Shown: positions 19,468 to 34,356 of the stretch, piece after piece
How the letters are laid out: each line of letters opens with the position of its first letter
Numbering within the stretch: the stretch's first letter is position 1
DNA from: Ecdyonurus torrentis
Lineage: Eukaryota; Arthropoda; Insecta; Ephemeroptera; Heptageniidae
Assembly: GCA_949318235.1 (NCBI GenBank)
Contig: OX439131.1
Location: 28,540,489-28,604,488, forward strand
DNA length: 64,000 nucleotides
Direction of reading: 5' to 3'
The notes under the pieces: generated by a model
The model's database searches: none
What the model saw: the letters and a program-made list of their open reading frames with translations, nothing else
Told to the model about the DNA's origin: nothing
Program-made: the position numbers and the translations under genes

Positions 19468-22021
19468 TCTAATTATATTGTTATCAGCCTTAATATATAT
19501 AAAGTCATTTGTTATTGATATGTGAATATGTTGTTATAGTTAGCATGTAATGTATCCTATATCAATAAAAATAATATTTTGTAATAAAATTTACAGCTTT
19601 ATTTTTAAATAAACATCCAAATTCCTAAAGGAAAACTGTTGTATTTACAAATTAGGAAACAAAATACTTGTAAAGTAAGATAATAATAGGGTGATAATAA
19701 TAGTAAGTATATAGGATAGATGTTGAATTATTTTACCTATAAAGTGTCCTACATTTATTGATTAGCCTTGTACGAATTTTGTTTTATTACAGTTTGCTTT
19801 CATATTTCGCAAAAGCAATAATTAAAATTAAATTTCTCATTAAATTTCTCATGTAAATTTATCTAATACAGTAAGTGAATTCAATTGATGAAAATAAAAT
19901 AATTTGAAAATAATAATAATGAAAAATTTAAATCATACCATACTATAGAATATTTTCGGCTACACACATGAAAAAAGCAAATTAGGATATGCTATCATTT
20001 ATATTGGGATACATTAAAATTATAAGAATATCAGGACATTTTGAGTATTATAAACACTAACAATAAACAACTTTTTTAAGGGTGGTGCATACAGGGCTTT
20101 TCCAACCCTGCTACTATTCCGAGTGCAGCTTTTGGTGTTGTTTTATTAAACAATAAATTCGTTTAAAAATTTAAAATAAAATATAAATACTTAGTGGTAA
20201 TAAAAAGTTTAAGAAAAATTTCTTCAAAATAAATAATAAGAATGATTAATAATGATTTTTTTAGAGATCACAAAATTAACACCCACTAACAAACAACATT
20301 ACCAAACTATTGTGTACGCATACTGTATGAATCGTTTTCCTATAACTTCAAGTTCCTCATGTATTAAGGTAGATCAACACATTTTTTTTAATGTGTATTT
20401 TTTTTCTATATATATTTATATTGACATATTGTTTTGTTTACAGCAAGGAACATTTCTCTGTCAGTATACATCAAATTCATTAGCTCGAATTTTTTTCTTA
20501 ATTTATTGAACTAAATTATTATAATCGGAACTGTTTATTATCTTGAATTATAATAAAAATTGTAAACACTATTTACAAAAGATTGATTGAGATTGAAATA
20601 CTATGGAATTATTTCTATAATAAGTATAAACAAAAAGCTTGTTTTATTTGCACACGGAAAGAAATGATGTGTTAAATCTTTAAAATCTAAGTACATAAGT
20701 ATACTAACGCAAATAAGCCCACGCCCTATAATTTAGTACTAACTGTAAGAGTAAGACAATTTAAAAAGAAATATCAATATACCAATATTTACGCGAGGCG
20801 TTCTGAAGGTCAGGGTAGCCAGGGTCAATGTCAACACGGTCATTTGTGCAAATCTCATGGTCATTGCCAACAGGTTGGCCTCAGAAGGTGAACGTCCGCA
20901 CGCAATGACACCGAATTCGCAAATTTACAATTATAAATAAATATTATACTTAAATTAAATGTGTAGTGAGGTAGTTTGGAATAAGAAATTGATAGCAGAA
21001 AGTAAAGTGAGGAAAAATGTAAATAATATTAAATACAGTTTTTATAGCTTTGACAAATAGATAATAAAAACTAAATACACCATCATAAATGAAATAATAA
21101 AAATAAATAAAAAATAAATAAATAAAAATAAAATAAAAAATTTTAGAAACTGGCTTTTTATTGTATTTCAGTAATTCTATACTCCTCTGAAACAGCTTAC
21201 TGAAATATCATATATTATATACTGATATCATTTTCATAATTACAACAACGCAAAAAAAAAAAAAAAAAAAAAAAAGTGTATAAAGTAAATTATTATTTTG
21301 CTCCAAAAAGCTAAAAACTGCTGGATACTTTTTTTTTACTAATTATGTAAAGTTACCGGATTTGACGTATTATTAAAGTTTGTTGTTGCCATGCAGATGT
21401 AATTCCAACCGTCCTTATGTAAAACAATGATGCTCAAGAAGCGGTTACTCCTGAAGCTGATGGAGAGGTAAAGGTGGGAGACACAAGAAAAAAAAACGTG
21501 TTTAAGATTCAAAGCTGAGTTCCAGTGATTACTTAGCAACGTAACAGTCGTCCAGGTAAGTCTATAAGCAAGTGCGCTCCGCACAGTTCCGCACAGTTTT
21601 TTTTATAGCAAGTTTGAAGTTACATTTTTTTAAACTTCTATAATATATTAATTTGTATTAATAGATTAATTTTTAATCTATAACTATCTCATTATATAAA
21701 TTATTTCGTTATAGATAAAAGCGTCTTGCAAATATATATAATATTTGATCATATGTATGATATTTTATGAGAAAAACAATAGTAATTTATTCAAAATAAC
21801 GTGTAGTATATTATGCAAGGTTTATACAGAGAAACCTTGTATAATGGTAATTTTTATTTATTATTATTTGCTCACATTCAACATTTTGAAGGGATATTGT
21901 GTTAATGCATTTGCCTCATTCTCTGTTTAAGTAAACAAATACATTAAAATGAAGGCAATCAAGCAAGAAAGAAATTGCTATAAAATAAATTATTTTATAA
22001 TAATATTATATTGATCTATAG
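19174..22021. other. intergenic region between kinase copy 2 and ACE
   Basis: About 2.8 kb, mostly AT-rich with A-runs at 19438-19465 and 21252-21275. A short island of clearly higher GC content lies at about 20795-20925 and is unexplained. A segment near 21380-21555 ends in CCAG followed by GTAAGT and could be a non-coding first exon of the ACE gene; this is only a possibility. No supported coding gene. Confidence 0.4.
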
Positions 22022-25000
22022 ATGAGATTGCTTCTGCTACTGTTGGTGTGTATTTGCGCGGTGCGTGGAGGCCTGCACCCGCGTGATACAGAATTCGTGA
22101 TTGAACACCAAGCTCCAGCAGATCTTCGTGCACTTGAAGAAGATGGTATCAAATTTCTACAAAACTCAGATAAAATGTCTTCACAAGAAGCAAATAAGAT
22201 GGTTCTTGCCGAATGGGCTTTTGCTTCAAATATCACAGACGAAACACAAAAACTTAAGGTAAAAATTATAGAATATTTTATTTTATCAGACTTTTGTTTA
22301 AGTATAACATATTTTCTATTTACAATGACATCCACTCATTGCAGCTTGAAGCGAGCGTAAAGTATGCGAAGTTTCAAAAACAAGAGTGGGCCAAACTTAC
22401 ATCATTCCCGTGGCGTGAGTTCTCTGATTTTGACACCCGACGCAGATTTAATTTAGCATCAGTACTTGGTACAGCTGCTTTACCTGAAGATAAATTTGAA
22501 AAGGTGATAATAATAGAGTGTAAACAGTGTAATTAAGATAATCTAGATCTATACTCATTCTCATTCTATATAATGACTTTGTTTAGAGCACGAATAGAAT
22601 AACTTTATTATTGCTTAATGCTTACATTATTTATCATATTATTATATTGACCGCAGAGCATTGATTTTATTGTATGCGAATAAAATTAATTGAAAATTTA
22701 TTTATTTTAGTACGAAAAGACGGTGAACGAGATGGAGAGTATCTACAGCAAAGCAAAAATTTGTAGCTTTCACGATCCCAAAAAATGTGACCTTTCTCTA
22801 AACCCAGGTTCGTTCAACTCACTGATGACATCATTATACTTGATTTAAATTTAATACAAACTGGTTTTCAAAGAAAATTGGTGTCATAAATATATAAGAC
22901 AATGCTAATTGCAAAATTTTAAAAGTAAAACGCGCATATATATAAATAGACATTTTTATGATATATATGTATACACGTGTATTTATTTGCATAATACATA
23001 AATATAATATAACAATAAATAAACAGTGAAGCTAACTTATTTGTACACATAAATATATTTCTCTCTCAATTATTATTATGCATAGTTCTGAACGTTTTTA
23101 TTTCTTGTTTAGTTGCAGCCTTGGTGACTTAATTTGGTATATACATTGCAGTAATTTTAATTTTTTTTCGAAACGTTGTTGACCTTATTTTTAACAAAAA
23201 ATGATTTATATACGATATACTTTTTTAATCACCATATTTTATTACAATATTCAATGTGATGAATGTGATTAGACATTTTTTACAATATGTTAATAAAAAA
23301 TAGTTGTCATTAGTTATGATTACTATAATTGTTGTCATTTGAATAAAAATCTTTACACCATCATTATGTTTCAGAAATTACGGAAATTTTGCAAAAAAGC
23401 CGCAATGAGGCTGAGTTGAAACACATTTTTACTGAATGGCGTCGCGCAACTGGAGGAAAAATGCGCAAGCATTATATGGACTACGTTGAACTGATTAACG
23501 AAGCCGCAAAAATTAACAGTAAGTAAAATAACAATAAAATAATAATAAAGTTTATTTAACAATATACATATATATATATTTAAAAACATTTTATCCAAGT
23601 ATAATATTTTAACTATTATTCTTATAGATTTCACTGACGCTGCTGAGATGTGGCTAAGGAGTTATGAAGCCTCAAATTTTAAAGAACAATTATTTGAGCT
23701 ATGGAATGAAATTAAGCCCTTATACCAACAGCTCCATGCATATGTCAGACGTAATCTTCGTAACAAGTAAGCCTTGTCTTATAGTCGTTATATTTTAATT
23801 TTGTTTATTAAACAATTTATTTTAGGTACGGAGAGAAAGTTGTATCAGCCAAGGGTCCAATTCCAATTCACTTATTGGGGCACATTCACGCACAAACTTG
23901 GGGAAGCATTGCAGAATTTATGTTACCTTATCCAAATCGTACATCAACTAACGTTACTCCAAATATGGTCAAACAAGTAAGCAAATTTCATTATTTTATT
24001 TTCGTCAACTTATTTCATAAATTTTATTTATTTCAGAACTATACTGCTAATCGTATATTCCGTATGGCTGAAGAATTTTTTAAGTCTCTTGATCTTGCTC
24101 CAATGCCAGAGAGTTTTTGGGAAAAATCAATTTTAGAAAAGCCTGATGATGGTCGTGAGCTACAGTGCCATGCAACTGCATGGGACTTCTATGATGCTAA
24201 AGATTTCCGGTTAGTAGAGAAAAATTAGCTTTAATTCAAATTTATGCAAATGGCATTATGTACTATTTTTGATCTTTTACTGCAAGCAGGCTTAGTAATT
24301 GTACTGTACTATTTCAGTATTAAACAGTGCACGAGGGTAACTCAAGAGCACCTTTACACAGCACACCACGAAATGGGACATGTTCAATATTTTATTCAAT
24401 ACAAAGATCAGCCAGTAATTTTCCGCGATGGCGCTAATCCAGGTATGATGCTGTTTTTCGTTAAAAAAAAGTGCAAATAAATAAAATTGTTAAAAACAAA
24501 TGAAATATATATTTTTTTGATATTACTCTTGTTATTATTTTTTTATATTTCAAATATTTCAGGATTCCATGAGGCTGTTGGTGACGTCATTTCTCTCTCT
24601 GTATCGACCCCTAAACACTTGCGTGCTGTTGGACTTCTCGAAGGTAAAAATATAAAAATTGAATTATTTTAATGTTGATATTAAAAATAACGTATTTGAT
24701 ACAGATAGTAAAGAAAGCGACGCAACTGCCGAACATGAAGCAGCAATCAACCATTTGTTTGCCGCTGCGCTCGACAAAGTAGCTTTTATTCCCTCTGCAC
24801 TCTTCATGGACTTATGGAGATGGGATGTATTTGAGAAAAAAACTAAACTGGATGATATGAATTGTCATTGGTGGAAAATAAGGTAATAATATAAAGAATT
24901 TCAACGTAGAGACTTTTTGTTAAAGCATTTCATTCCCCTGATGACAAACGTAGTTTAATTACGTTAATAAGCAAATAACATTATAGGGAGGAATATCAAG

Positions 25001-25718
25001 GTTTGGAATCTCCTGCAATTCGTACAGAGGAAGACTTTGATCCTGCCTCTAAGTACCACATCGTTGCCAGTGTACCTTACATCAGGTAATTAGTAATTCT
25101 TTTATTTTCCATTTTTATGGTTGTTTTTTTTGTATATCATACTTTTATTATGAAAATTTCTTAGGTATTTCGTGAGCTACGTAGTTCAATTCCAGTTCCA
25201 TCGTTCACTATGCAAAGCCGCTGGTCAATTAAAGAACGGTGCTCCATTACACGAGTGTGATATTTATCGCAGCAAGGAAGCAGGACGCCTACTAGGGTAA
25301 TAAAATAATCAAATTAAATATAACAGTATATAAAACGGGAAGCTATAAAACATGTAATAATAATCAATTGTATTTCTTATAGTGACATGTTAAAACTTGG
25401 TTCATCCAAACCATGGCCAGAAGCGATGGAGTTGATAACTGGACAAACACGAATGGATGCTAGTGCTCTCAGAGAATACTTCGCACCCTTGGAGAAGTGG
25501 CTTAAGTTGGAGAACGAAAAATCTGGAGAATTCGTCGGCTGGGAACCATCAGAAAAAAGTAAAATAGAACAAATTTGATTGTTTATATATATATATTTAT
25601 TTTTTATTTATTTATCTGAGTATTTTTCTATGATTTGTTTAAAAACTTATTGACTTTTTTTTTCATTTAAGTGTGCAAGCACTCCAGATCTGAAACTGAT
25701 GGTAAAGGTCGCCAATAG
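22022..25718 (+). CDS. Ance: angiotensin-converting-enzyme-like peptidyl dipeptidase (M2), secreted
   Basis: Fourteen exons: 22022-22258, 22345-22503, 22711-22807, 23375-23518, 23628-23766, 23826-23976, 24037-24209, 24318-24442, 24563-24643, 24705-24882, 24987-25085, 25165-25296, 25383-25558 and 25672-25718. They give 645 aa, typical of single-domain insect ACEs. It removes C-terminal dipeptides from peptides outside the cell. A signal peptide lies at residues 1-17 and there is no membrane anchor. The zinc site HHEMGH and downstream FHEAVGD are intact. So are [14 protein letters not shown] (substrate contacts) and the C-terminal set [14 protein letters not shown] plus VQFQFHR, which supplies the catalytic His, Tyr and Arg. 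The family's usual HLLGNMWAQ reads HLLGHIHAQ here. The last exon is tiny; an in-frame ATG and 21 more sense codons follow the TAG. The symbol is by family resemblance to fly Ance. Confidence 0.95.
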
Positions 25719-27332
25719 ATGAAACAAAGTAACAAAGAAGCATCGCTTCCAAAGGACGAAGAAAAAGCTGAAGAAGTGTCAACGTAAACCTGAATTGCTA
25801 ACGGAAATAATAAAATAATATATATTTTTTTATTATTAACTTAAAAAGATGTTGAGCATTGTTTATTGAGTCCGTATTAAGAATAATAAATATATTATGC
25901 ACATTTGCTATAATTTAAAATACTGAACTTTTTTTTCCTGTAAATATTTAAGAACTATTGAAATTTAATTCGTATTTTATTTATTAACTATATTAACATA
26001 ATAAAAAGTTATTATTTATTAGGGGAAAAATTAGAAAAAAATATAAAAGCAGCATTCCATATAAACTATATTAAATTTTATTACAGTTTATTCTACAGTA
26101 ATCTTATTTTATAGGTATATTTGGCACAATAGTAAAATTGGGTATTATAAAGTCATGTAATAATGGTGTGCTGGTATCACAATGAGAGTGTATCTCTAAA
26201 TAAATCAAATTTTAAAGGCATAGACAACATGAAAACATTAGCATTTACATCATAAAACACTTTATGGGACATAAATAACATTAATTTGTCTCAAAACCCA
26301 ACTGTAACGCCGTAGCAGCTAGTGATCAGAAAATTTCAATTTATGCAACCCGCACAACATTTTCATACTAGTTTTTGCCTGTTTCTGACGTCATAAACAG
26401 AAATATTCACGAAAATTGCATACTTTACACTTTTCTCAAGATCTCTTGTGGGGCCACATTTACATTCTGGTAAAAATTATCATCAGTTTTGTAGATCCCA
26501 TTTTGTGTTTAATGATTAAAAAGAACATGTTGTTTCATGTTTTATATGCCTTTAACTAATGAATAACGACCCTTTTAACAAAGCGCCTTTCTTAATGAGC
26601 ATTCAAAATGTGCATATTTATATCAAAATTTGTTAATAGAAACAAATAAATATACACGTCATTTAATTATTGTTATTATTTGCTTCAGTCTTTATTAATA
26701 TTATTTACACAAATTTTATTTTAAAACACTTTTCAATAATGAATATTACATCTCAATTATTGAAAGATTTAAAAAGTTATTAAATTTTTTAAAATGGAAA
26801 TAATATTTCATTACGTTTTAAATTTTACTTATATTTATTATTATGCAGTCAATATCGAGTCTTATTTTTCATATTAAATTCGTAAATTCAGTTTTATGAA
26901 GCAAATTTTTAGATATTTTTTTATGACTATGAGAATACACAAGCAATAAGGATTAGTTAAAAAGATTTTCATTGAAATATTTGTATATTTTTATTGTTGT
27001 CGCCATTTTTCAACTAAATTTATAGTAACTATTTCGCGGAAATATCCTAAATATTTTTTAGTTTACTATAGATTATTAAGGAATGAGTGCATTAAGTTTA
27101 TAAATTATTAATATCTATTAACGCTTACTGAGGCTATATAATTCCATCACTTTTAAAATAGAAAAAAAAATGTGTTAAATTTATTTTAACTGGCTTTAAC
27201 AGTTTAATTTTACTAATACTTTCATTTTGGTTATTTTAAGCTGCAACAATTTTAATCTACGATAACTCTAGCAGTTGCACATTTGAATATTTTACTAAAT
27301 TACACTTTAAATACTGGAAGAATTAATGGAGA
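25719..27332. other. convergent intergenic region (ACE 3' end / BTB gene 3' end)
   Basis: About 1.6 kb between convergent genes. The first 69 bases continue the ACE frame after its stop codon to a TAA at 25785-25787. AATAAA-like signals occur near 25806-25815. The remainder is AT-rich with no exon or repeat I can support. Confidence 0.5.
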
Positions 27333-29322
27333 TTAATTAATACTTGTACTTAGATGCGCATTCCTAGGTGAATATTGCGGATCATGTACTCGAAAAGTAT
27401 TATGTAAATCCTCGGCAGTGAATACTACAGCTTCAATAGCTCCATTATTCTGATTTGCAGACGGAATTCCTAATGAAGATGCAAACTCAAAATCAACGTT
27501 TCCAAATCTTACGTAATTTGATCGAGACGTAGAAGGATAATAACCAATTTTTCTAAATTGAATATCAATATAGTAATGTTTACTCTTTTCCAGGTAAATT
27601 TTCTTATTGAAGTTTATGCATATTTGTGAGTTATAGTCAACATTACAAGAGAACTCTCCTTTACATAGACTATTTGTAACCAAATATATATTTTGTGCAT
27701 CAGGACGGAGTTCAGATATTTTGAAATTGATATTCTCACAGTAGCAGTTTTTTGTTTCATTTGATATTGTGAAATTTTTTGGATTATTTTTTAAGAGAGA
27801 ATCACTTTTTAATTGACTAGATAATTTTAATCCAAACATCCATATATCTCGATCTGTTTTTACTATTAATGTTGATCGAAAAGTACCTGAATTGAAAAAG
27901 CTATTTCCACTTGATACAATCGATCGATTGCAGATGAATACTCCATTGGGTACTGACTTGACAATGGTATTTGATTTAGTATCATCTGATGCAAGTTTCA
28001 AGAGCGAAATTCGTGGTTTTGCATTACTGGAGATACATTCAACTACGTTCACTTTTCCTGGAGATATTAAGTTTACAAGGATAGATGATTTTTCAGTATC
28101 AGTCAGCCAGCCACTGACGGCTGGTCCATTTGCAAAGTCTTCTGGTTTGAGAGCAAGGAAGCGCAGTTTAGCAAGTAAATTTGACTGTAAAATTTCTCTG
28201 ATGCTCGAGTCTTTAGCTGGCAACCCTCGTCGTTCAGCCTCGTGTCGAGACCAACTTACGCTCGCTTCTATTAGTTGCAGTTCAGAGTTGACGTTCAAGC
28301 AATCTTGCTCCAGTAAAAGCAAGAGACTCTCTTCTGAGATGCTGAGAAAATCTTCAGCAATTAGGCAGGCAAGTGTGTGCCACTGAATCACCTGCCGACA
28401 CAAAATTTGATTTGCATATATTTATGACATATAAAATTTATTATTATTATTTTTTAGAATAAACGCTATTAAGAAAACATAATAAAAAAAGAACATTAAA
28501 AAAAAGGGAAAGACAGTGTAATGAATAATATATAAATAAACTGTATTTAATTCTTAATTAGCAAACAAATAACGAATGATAAAAAAGGTATAATTATTTA
28601 ACTCATTATATTTTAATTATCACACCATGCTCTATATATTATCTTACTTTGACGCATGCGTGATGCAGGGGCTGATGATGGAGCAACTGTGCTAACTGAA
28701 GTGCACGCCAAACATTTGCGGCCCCCATATTTGCTTGTACATAAGTAAGGCATTTTTCTCGTAGGGGTAGCAGCAAATATTTATCTGCAGCCAGAGCTAG
28801 CTCAAATCCTTCGTCACAAGAATGCAGTGATACCTCGTCAGTATACATATGACTATTAAAATAAGATATTAGAAACAATAATAACCACATTTGTAATTGT
28901 TACAAAAAAAAAAAAATACTGCTCACTTACCGAAGCATTTGTTGGAAAGTAGCAGGTCGAAGGTCAGTGACTCTGACCTCTCCACTGACCTCTCTCATTT
29001 TGCTTAGTAACATTGCCTCAAATACTGAGCTTGCTCTTATCAGAACAAATTTATGAGCTTGAAATACCTGAAATTAAATCAATAATATTTATTTTAATGT
29101 AAACATTTGACTATAAGAAACGTAAAATTTTGAATTATTATGATATTTCGTATTCTTTATCGTTAAATTAATATTGAAGCGTACTTGAGTTTCCCCATGC
29201 TCTGGGCCTACAGTAAAGGTGCAGTCGGTATGGATGGAGTGGTCCAACATGTACGCCTGCTGCTGGGTCACAGTGGAAAGACCCTGTCTCCAGTCCCCAT
29301 TGCCAGATCTTCCTGACGCCAT
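27333..29322 (-). CDS. BTB-BACK protein with divergent PHR-like C-terminus
   Basis: Four reverse-strand exons: 29185-29322, 28931-29067, 28648-28852 and 27333-28391, giving 512 aa. Residues 20-110 form a BTB/POZ domain (DCTFTVG, VFQAHKFVLIRASSVFEAML, LRHMYTDEVSLH). A BACK domain follows (ALAADKYLLLPLREKCLTY, then SISEESLLLLLEQDCLNV). This order fits the BTBD1/2/3/6 group, in which BTB-BACK proteins act as Cullin-3 adaptors. The last 200 residues should be a PHR domain but match it only loosely (TFRSTLIVKTDRDIWMFGL, KKIYLEKSKHYYIDIQF). So the substrate-binding part has diverged or belongs to a lineage-specific paralog. The C-terminal 352 residues are in one exon. Start codon: the first ATG after a stop-rich leader, just before the domain. 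Confidence 0.87.
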
Positions 29323-30589
29323 CTATTAATTAATACGCATCGTCTAATTAAATAAAAAATAACCACACTTTATTTATTTCGTCATTTAAAAATTAAAGTA
29401 TTCCATCAAGAAGTACTCTTTTATCTATTTATGATCGAGCTATATAATTTATAAATAACTAAATAAACTAATTAACTATATTATAAATGAATTCAGTGTA
29501 AAAAAATAGTAATTTAAATATTTTTTTTCTAATAAACTTTAGAACAACTTTAATTTAAATAAATAAATTAGTCTCTCAAATAAGTCCAGGATGCAAATTT
29601 TGAGTTTTAATAAAGCATATAGTATCCTCTTTTTTTATTAACTGTATTATATTTTTTACAAAAATTATCATCGCCAAATATTTACTTTTTTAAAAAAATG
29701 TTATACTAGATTTTTATAATAATAAATCGTATATTACACGAAATAATTTTTTAGTAATATAAGGGTGTGTTACTGTTGTGACACACAGAGCTAGTGTAAT
29801 TATTATATAAATATATTGCATTAAAATAAGAATAATATAAATATTTTTTAAATGAAATGTATAAGACAAAAACACCATAGGAATATTTATTTACCTTTGG
29901 ATTTAAAGTTTCATGTGGTGCGTTATGTTCTAAATTTTGGCTTCCTAAAAAGTAAACATGGCTCAACAGCTGCAAATGTATTGATTTATATTATCCAACA
30001 ACGCAACCCTGCCCGATTTGAAAAGAAAAGCTTGAGTTGCGTTTCTAGCGGCAAATGTTTCAAACTTTTCCGGAAAATAATTACCATCTTTTTAGTTTCT
30101 TACATGCAACATGAATAATAAAAGTAATTTTTGTAATTATTAGTTGGAATAAACCCAAAATAATATAATATATTAAGAAGTTTTGAGTCTATTGTGTGCA
30201 CGAGGCAACTATGATTATAATAATATCTTAGAGCCTTATATTTGTCTCTTTTTATTTCATGTGTCTTTACGTAAAATGAAAAGAATAATATATTTATGTT
30301 AACTTAAAACAGAACATGCGAGTTATATAGTTTATTGAAAAATGATAATAATTATACATAACACATAACATATAAATAATAAACTTCAGTATATTATGTA
30401 GTTTACAAAAGAGAGGATATTATCCATTACACTATAAATATACAGTAATCCAACACTGCAGTATACAGTATACAATATATCATTTTATTTCAAATTTCTT
30501 TTGGTGTTATTTGAATTGGAAGCTTTTTTTTATCGATGATCGTTGAACTTTTATTCTATTAGGTCATGTTAGTCATGTATATATGTAGA
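29323..30589. other. intergenic between BTB gene and secreted-protein gene
   Basis: About 1.3 kb of AT-rich DNA. It should contain the BTB gene promoter and the 3' UTR of the next reverse-strand gene. No coding exon, RNA gene or repeat that I can support. Confidence 0.45.
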
Positions 30590-32730
30590 TCATTCCATCA
30601 TCATTAGTATTTCATCTTCATTAGTATCTATAAAAATAATTATATAATAATATTGACAATATAATAATAGTAAAAGAAAAAAAAAAAAATCACTTAAAGG
30701 CGTAGAACACCTTGAACAAAAAACATGTCTAGTATCCTACATACCTAAATATCAACGTTGATTACGCCGGAGTCATTGATTTCTAATTTATTTTCCATGT
30801 ATAAAATGTCAACTGCGGGTTTGTGACGTCACAGCTTGCCTGTTTCCGCGCGCGTGGACTAGTGAGCTGTGACGTCACAAACCCGCAGCTGTGATTTTGT
30901 AAATGGAAAATAAATTAGAAATCATAATGACTCCGGCCAAATCAACGTTGACATTTAGGTATATTAGGATATTAGACAATACATGTTTTTTGTTCAAGGT
31001 GTTCTACGCCTTTAAGTATTCCTCATAGATATGATAAAAAGTATATATTATAGATTTATTTAATATAAATTATATTAAATAAATCCATAACATAATTTTT
31101 TAGTTTTTTTTTTTCATAATCTATTGGTTAACTATCATTATGTTGATAAAAACAGACTGAAAAATTTCTGAATAGTAGAAAAATAAAATAAACTTTTACT
31201 TTCAGCATCAGGTTTTGAAGTTACAGCAGCATCATTTACCTCCCCAGTATTCTGTAAGATTAAAAATATGTTACCAAAATTCAATATTTTTCTTAGATAA
31301 TAAAAATAGATACGCATTATAAAATAATAAAAGTTTATACCTCTGTATTCGGATTAGGATCAGCGTAGCATTTGAAACGATTTTCTACGTCCAATTTTTC
31401 TTTAAGTGCAAATTCAGCTTTAGCCCATTGAATAGCTGTCAATGTCAATTCAGCCCTTTAAAAAAGAGAGTTTTTAAGGATTTTGTGTTAAATTTACTTT
31501 TTTAAAAAAAGGCATTCAAATCAAAGTATTCTGAAAATAAGTATAAAAAGTCCAAACTTACTTTGCTTCAGATGAAACGAGGAACATTGATTTTGAATGC
31601 CAGATATCATCCAGTCTTTTCTGTTTTGCAAACAAAACAAATACATTTATAACAGCCTATTAATCTTTCTACTAAATTAATTCTCTTTCTTTACTTCTCA
31701 AATGTTATATTATAAAATGAATTTTTGTAAGTCTTAGATATATAGAACTAACCAGAAATTGTCTTGTGAATTCAGACACGGAGCTGTGGTCACACGCGGC
31801 CAATTTACATTCACAGGTTGCAGCTTTGTGTGCACTAAAATGCAAGAAAAATAATGGGGGAAAAATCAGACAAATTTCTAATAATAAACTTACTCGTTCT
31901 CTTCTTTGTGATTGTGCGTTTTTGCATGTAAGTCTTTAAAATATTCTTCTTTTTTCAGAGCAGAAATCCTGGGGAAAAAATGAAAATTTATAAAATTATG
32001 CCTATATATAATTCAATGCTAGCATTACCTAAGTTCACAGATTTGTTGAAGGGCACGTTTCTCTGCCTCACAAACTGCAATACTTGAATTGACGCGTTCT
32101 TCTGCCACTGACAAATGACGTTCTGCCTCCACGTTCCTATATTCAAAAAATTTAAAATATACTTAATAATATATTTCTTTTTACACAAAATCACAATCGT
32201 TCCATTTTCAAGAAAATTCATCGATAATTTTTTATCGAAAAAAAGATTGATGTAGCACACTTGATAAGAAATATATATTGTAATTTTAATATAATAGTAT
32301 TACAACACTCATATTTTCATGTACCTTAAATGAAGTATCGTGTAATTGTTCCACATTTTATCAAAAGTTTCAATGACTTCTTTGACCTGAAATGACAATT
32401 GAAATTATTAAATTGATTTCCTAAAATGATTGCTTACCATATTATTAATTTTAAATCTGAACCAAAAGGTATAATTCATATTTTCTATATAAAAATTATA
32501 TTTTTTATATTGCCTGATAAAAATTAGAATAACATAAATTTCCATTTTTAAATAACACCTTTTTTTTTTTTTTTTTTTTTTTTTTACATATATAGGTAAT
32601 TTTACACTATTAATCTGCAGAGGTTCATGATGCCAGGCAGGGTGACCATGGGGTAGCGTGGGTGGCATGCTTGCGAGGACGCTTGTCATTGATGTTAAAA
32701 ACATCAGAAACAACAATTTTGATGACAACA
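30590..32730 (-). CDS. unrecognised secreted cysteine-containing helical protein
   Basis: Nine consecutive reverse-strand exons with GT-AG borders and matching phases: 32588-32730, 32325-32386, 32029-32136, 31894-31968, 31753-31834, 31562-31620, 31341-31455, 31200-31251 and 30590-30627. Together they encode about 244 aa. I do not recognise the family. The N-terminal exon encodes a signal-peptide-like segment (KLLFLMFLTSMTSVLAS), then a proline/histidine-rich stretch. The middle is charged and helix-forming (NVEAERHLSVAEERV, EAEKRALQQICELR), with cysteines including CECKLAAC. The acidic C-terminus ends EDEILMMME. The first exon opens after an acceptor AG with TG, so the start ATG may be split by an intron (A|TG). 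The upstream piece is not identified, so the 5' end is uncertain. The first donor could also lie slightly earlier. Confidence 0.68.
30693..31016. mobile_element. long-TIR MITE flanked by TTAA
   Basis: Near-complete foldback of about 320 bp. The left arm begins TTAAAGGCGTAGAACACCTT and the right arm ends with its reverse complement. Arms of roughly 130 bp include GGGTTTGTGACGTCACAGC-type sequence. TTAA at both outer ends suggests a TTAA target site, as in piggyBac-type elements. It lies in the last intron (30628-31199) of the secreted-protein gene. Confidence 0.85.

Positions 32731-34356
<1,626 letters not shown>

Noticed and set aside
21339..21600. Coding exon upstream of ACE
   Set aside because: The reverse open frame lacks family features. 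A non-coding first exon is possible from the CCAG/GTAAGT site but cannot be shown from sequence alone.
27892..28386. 164-codon forward open frame
   Set aside because: It is a shadow on the opposite strand of the large BTB-gene exon, which has clear domain matches.
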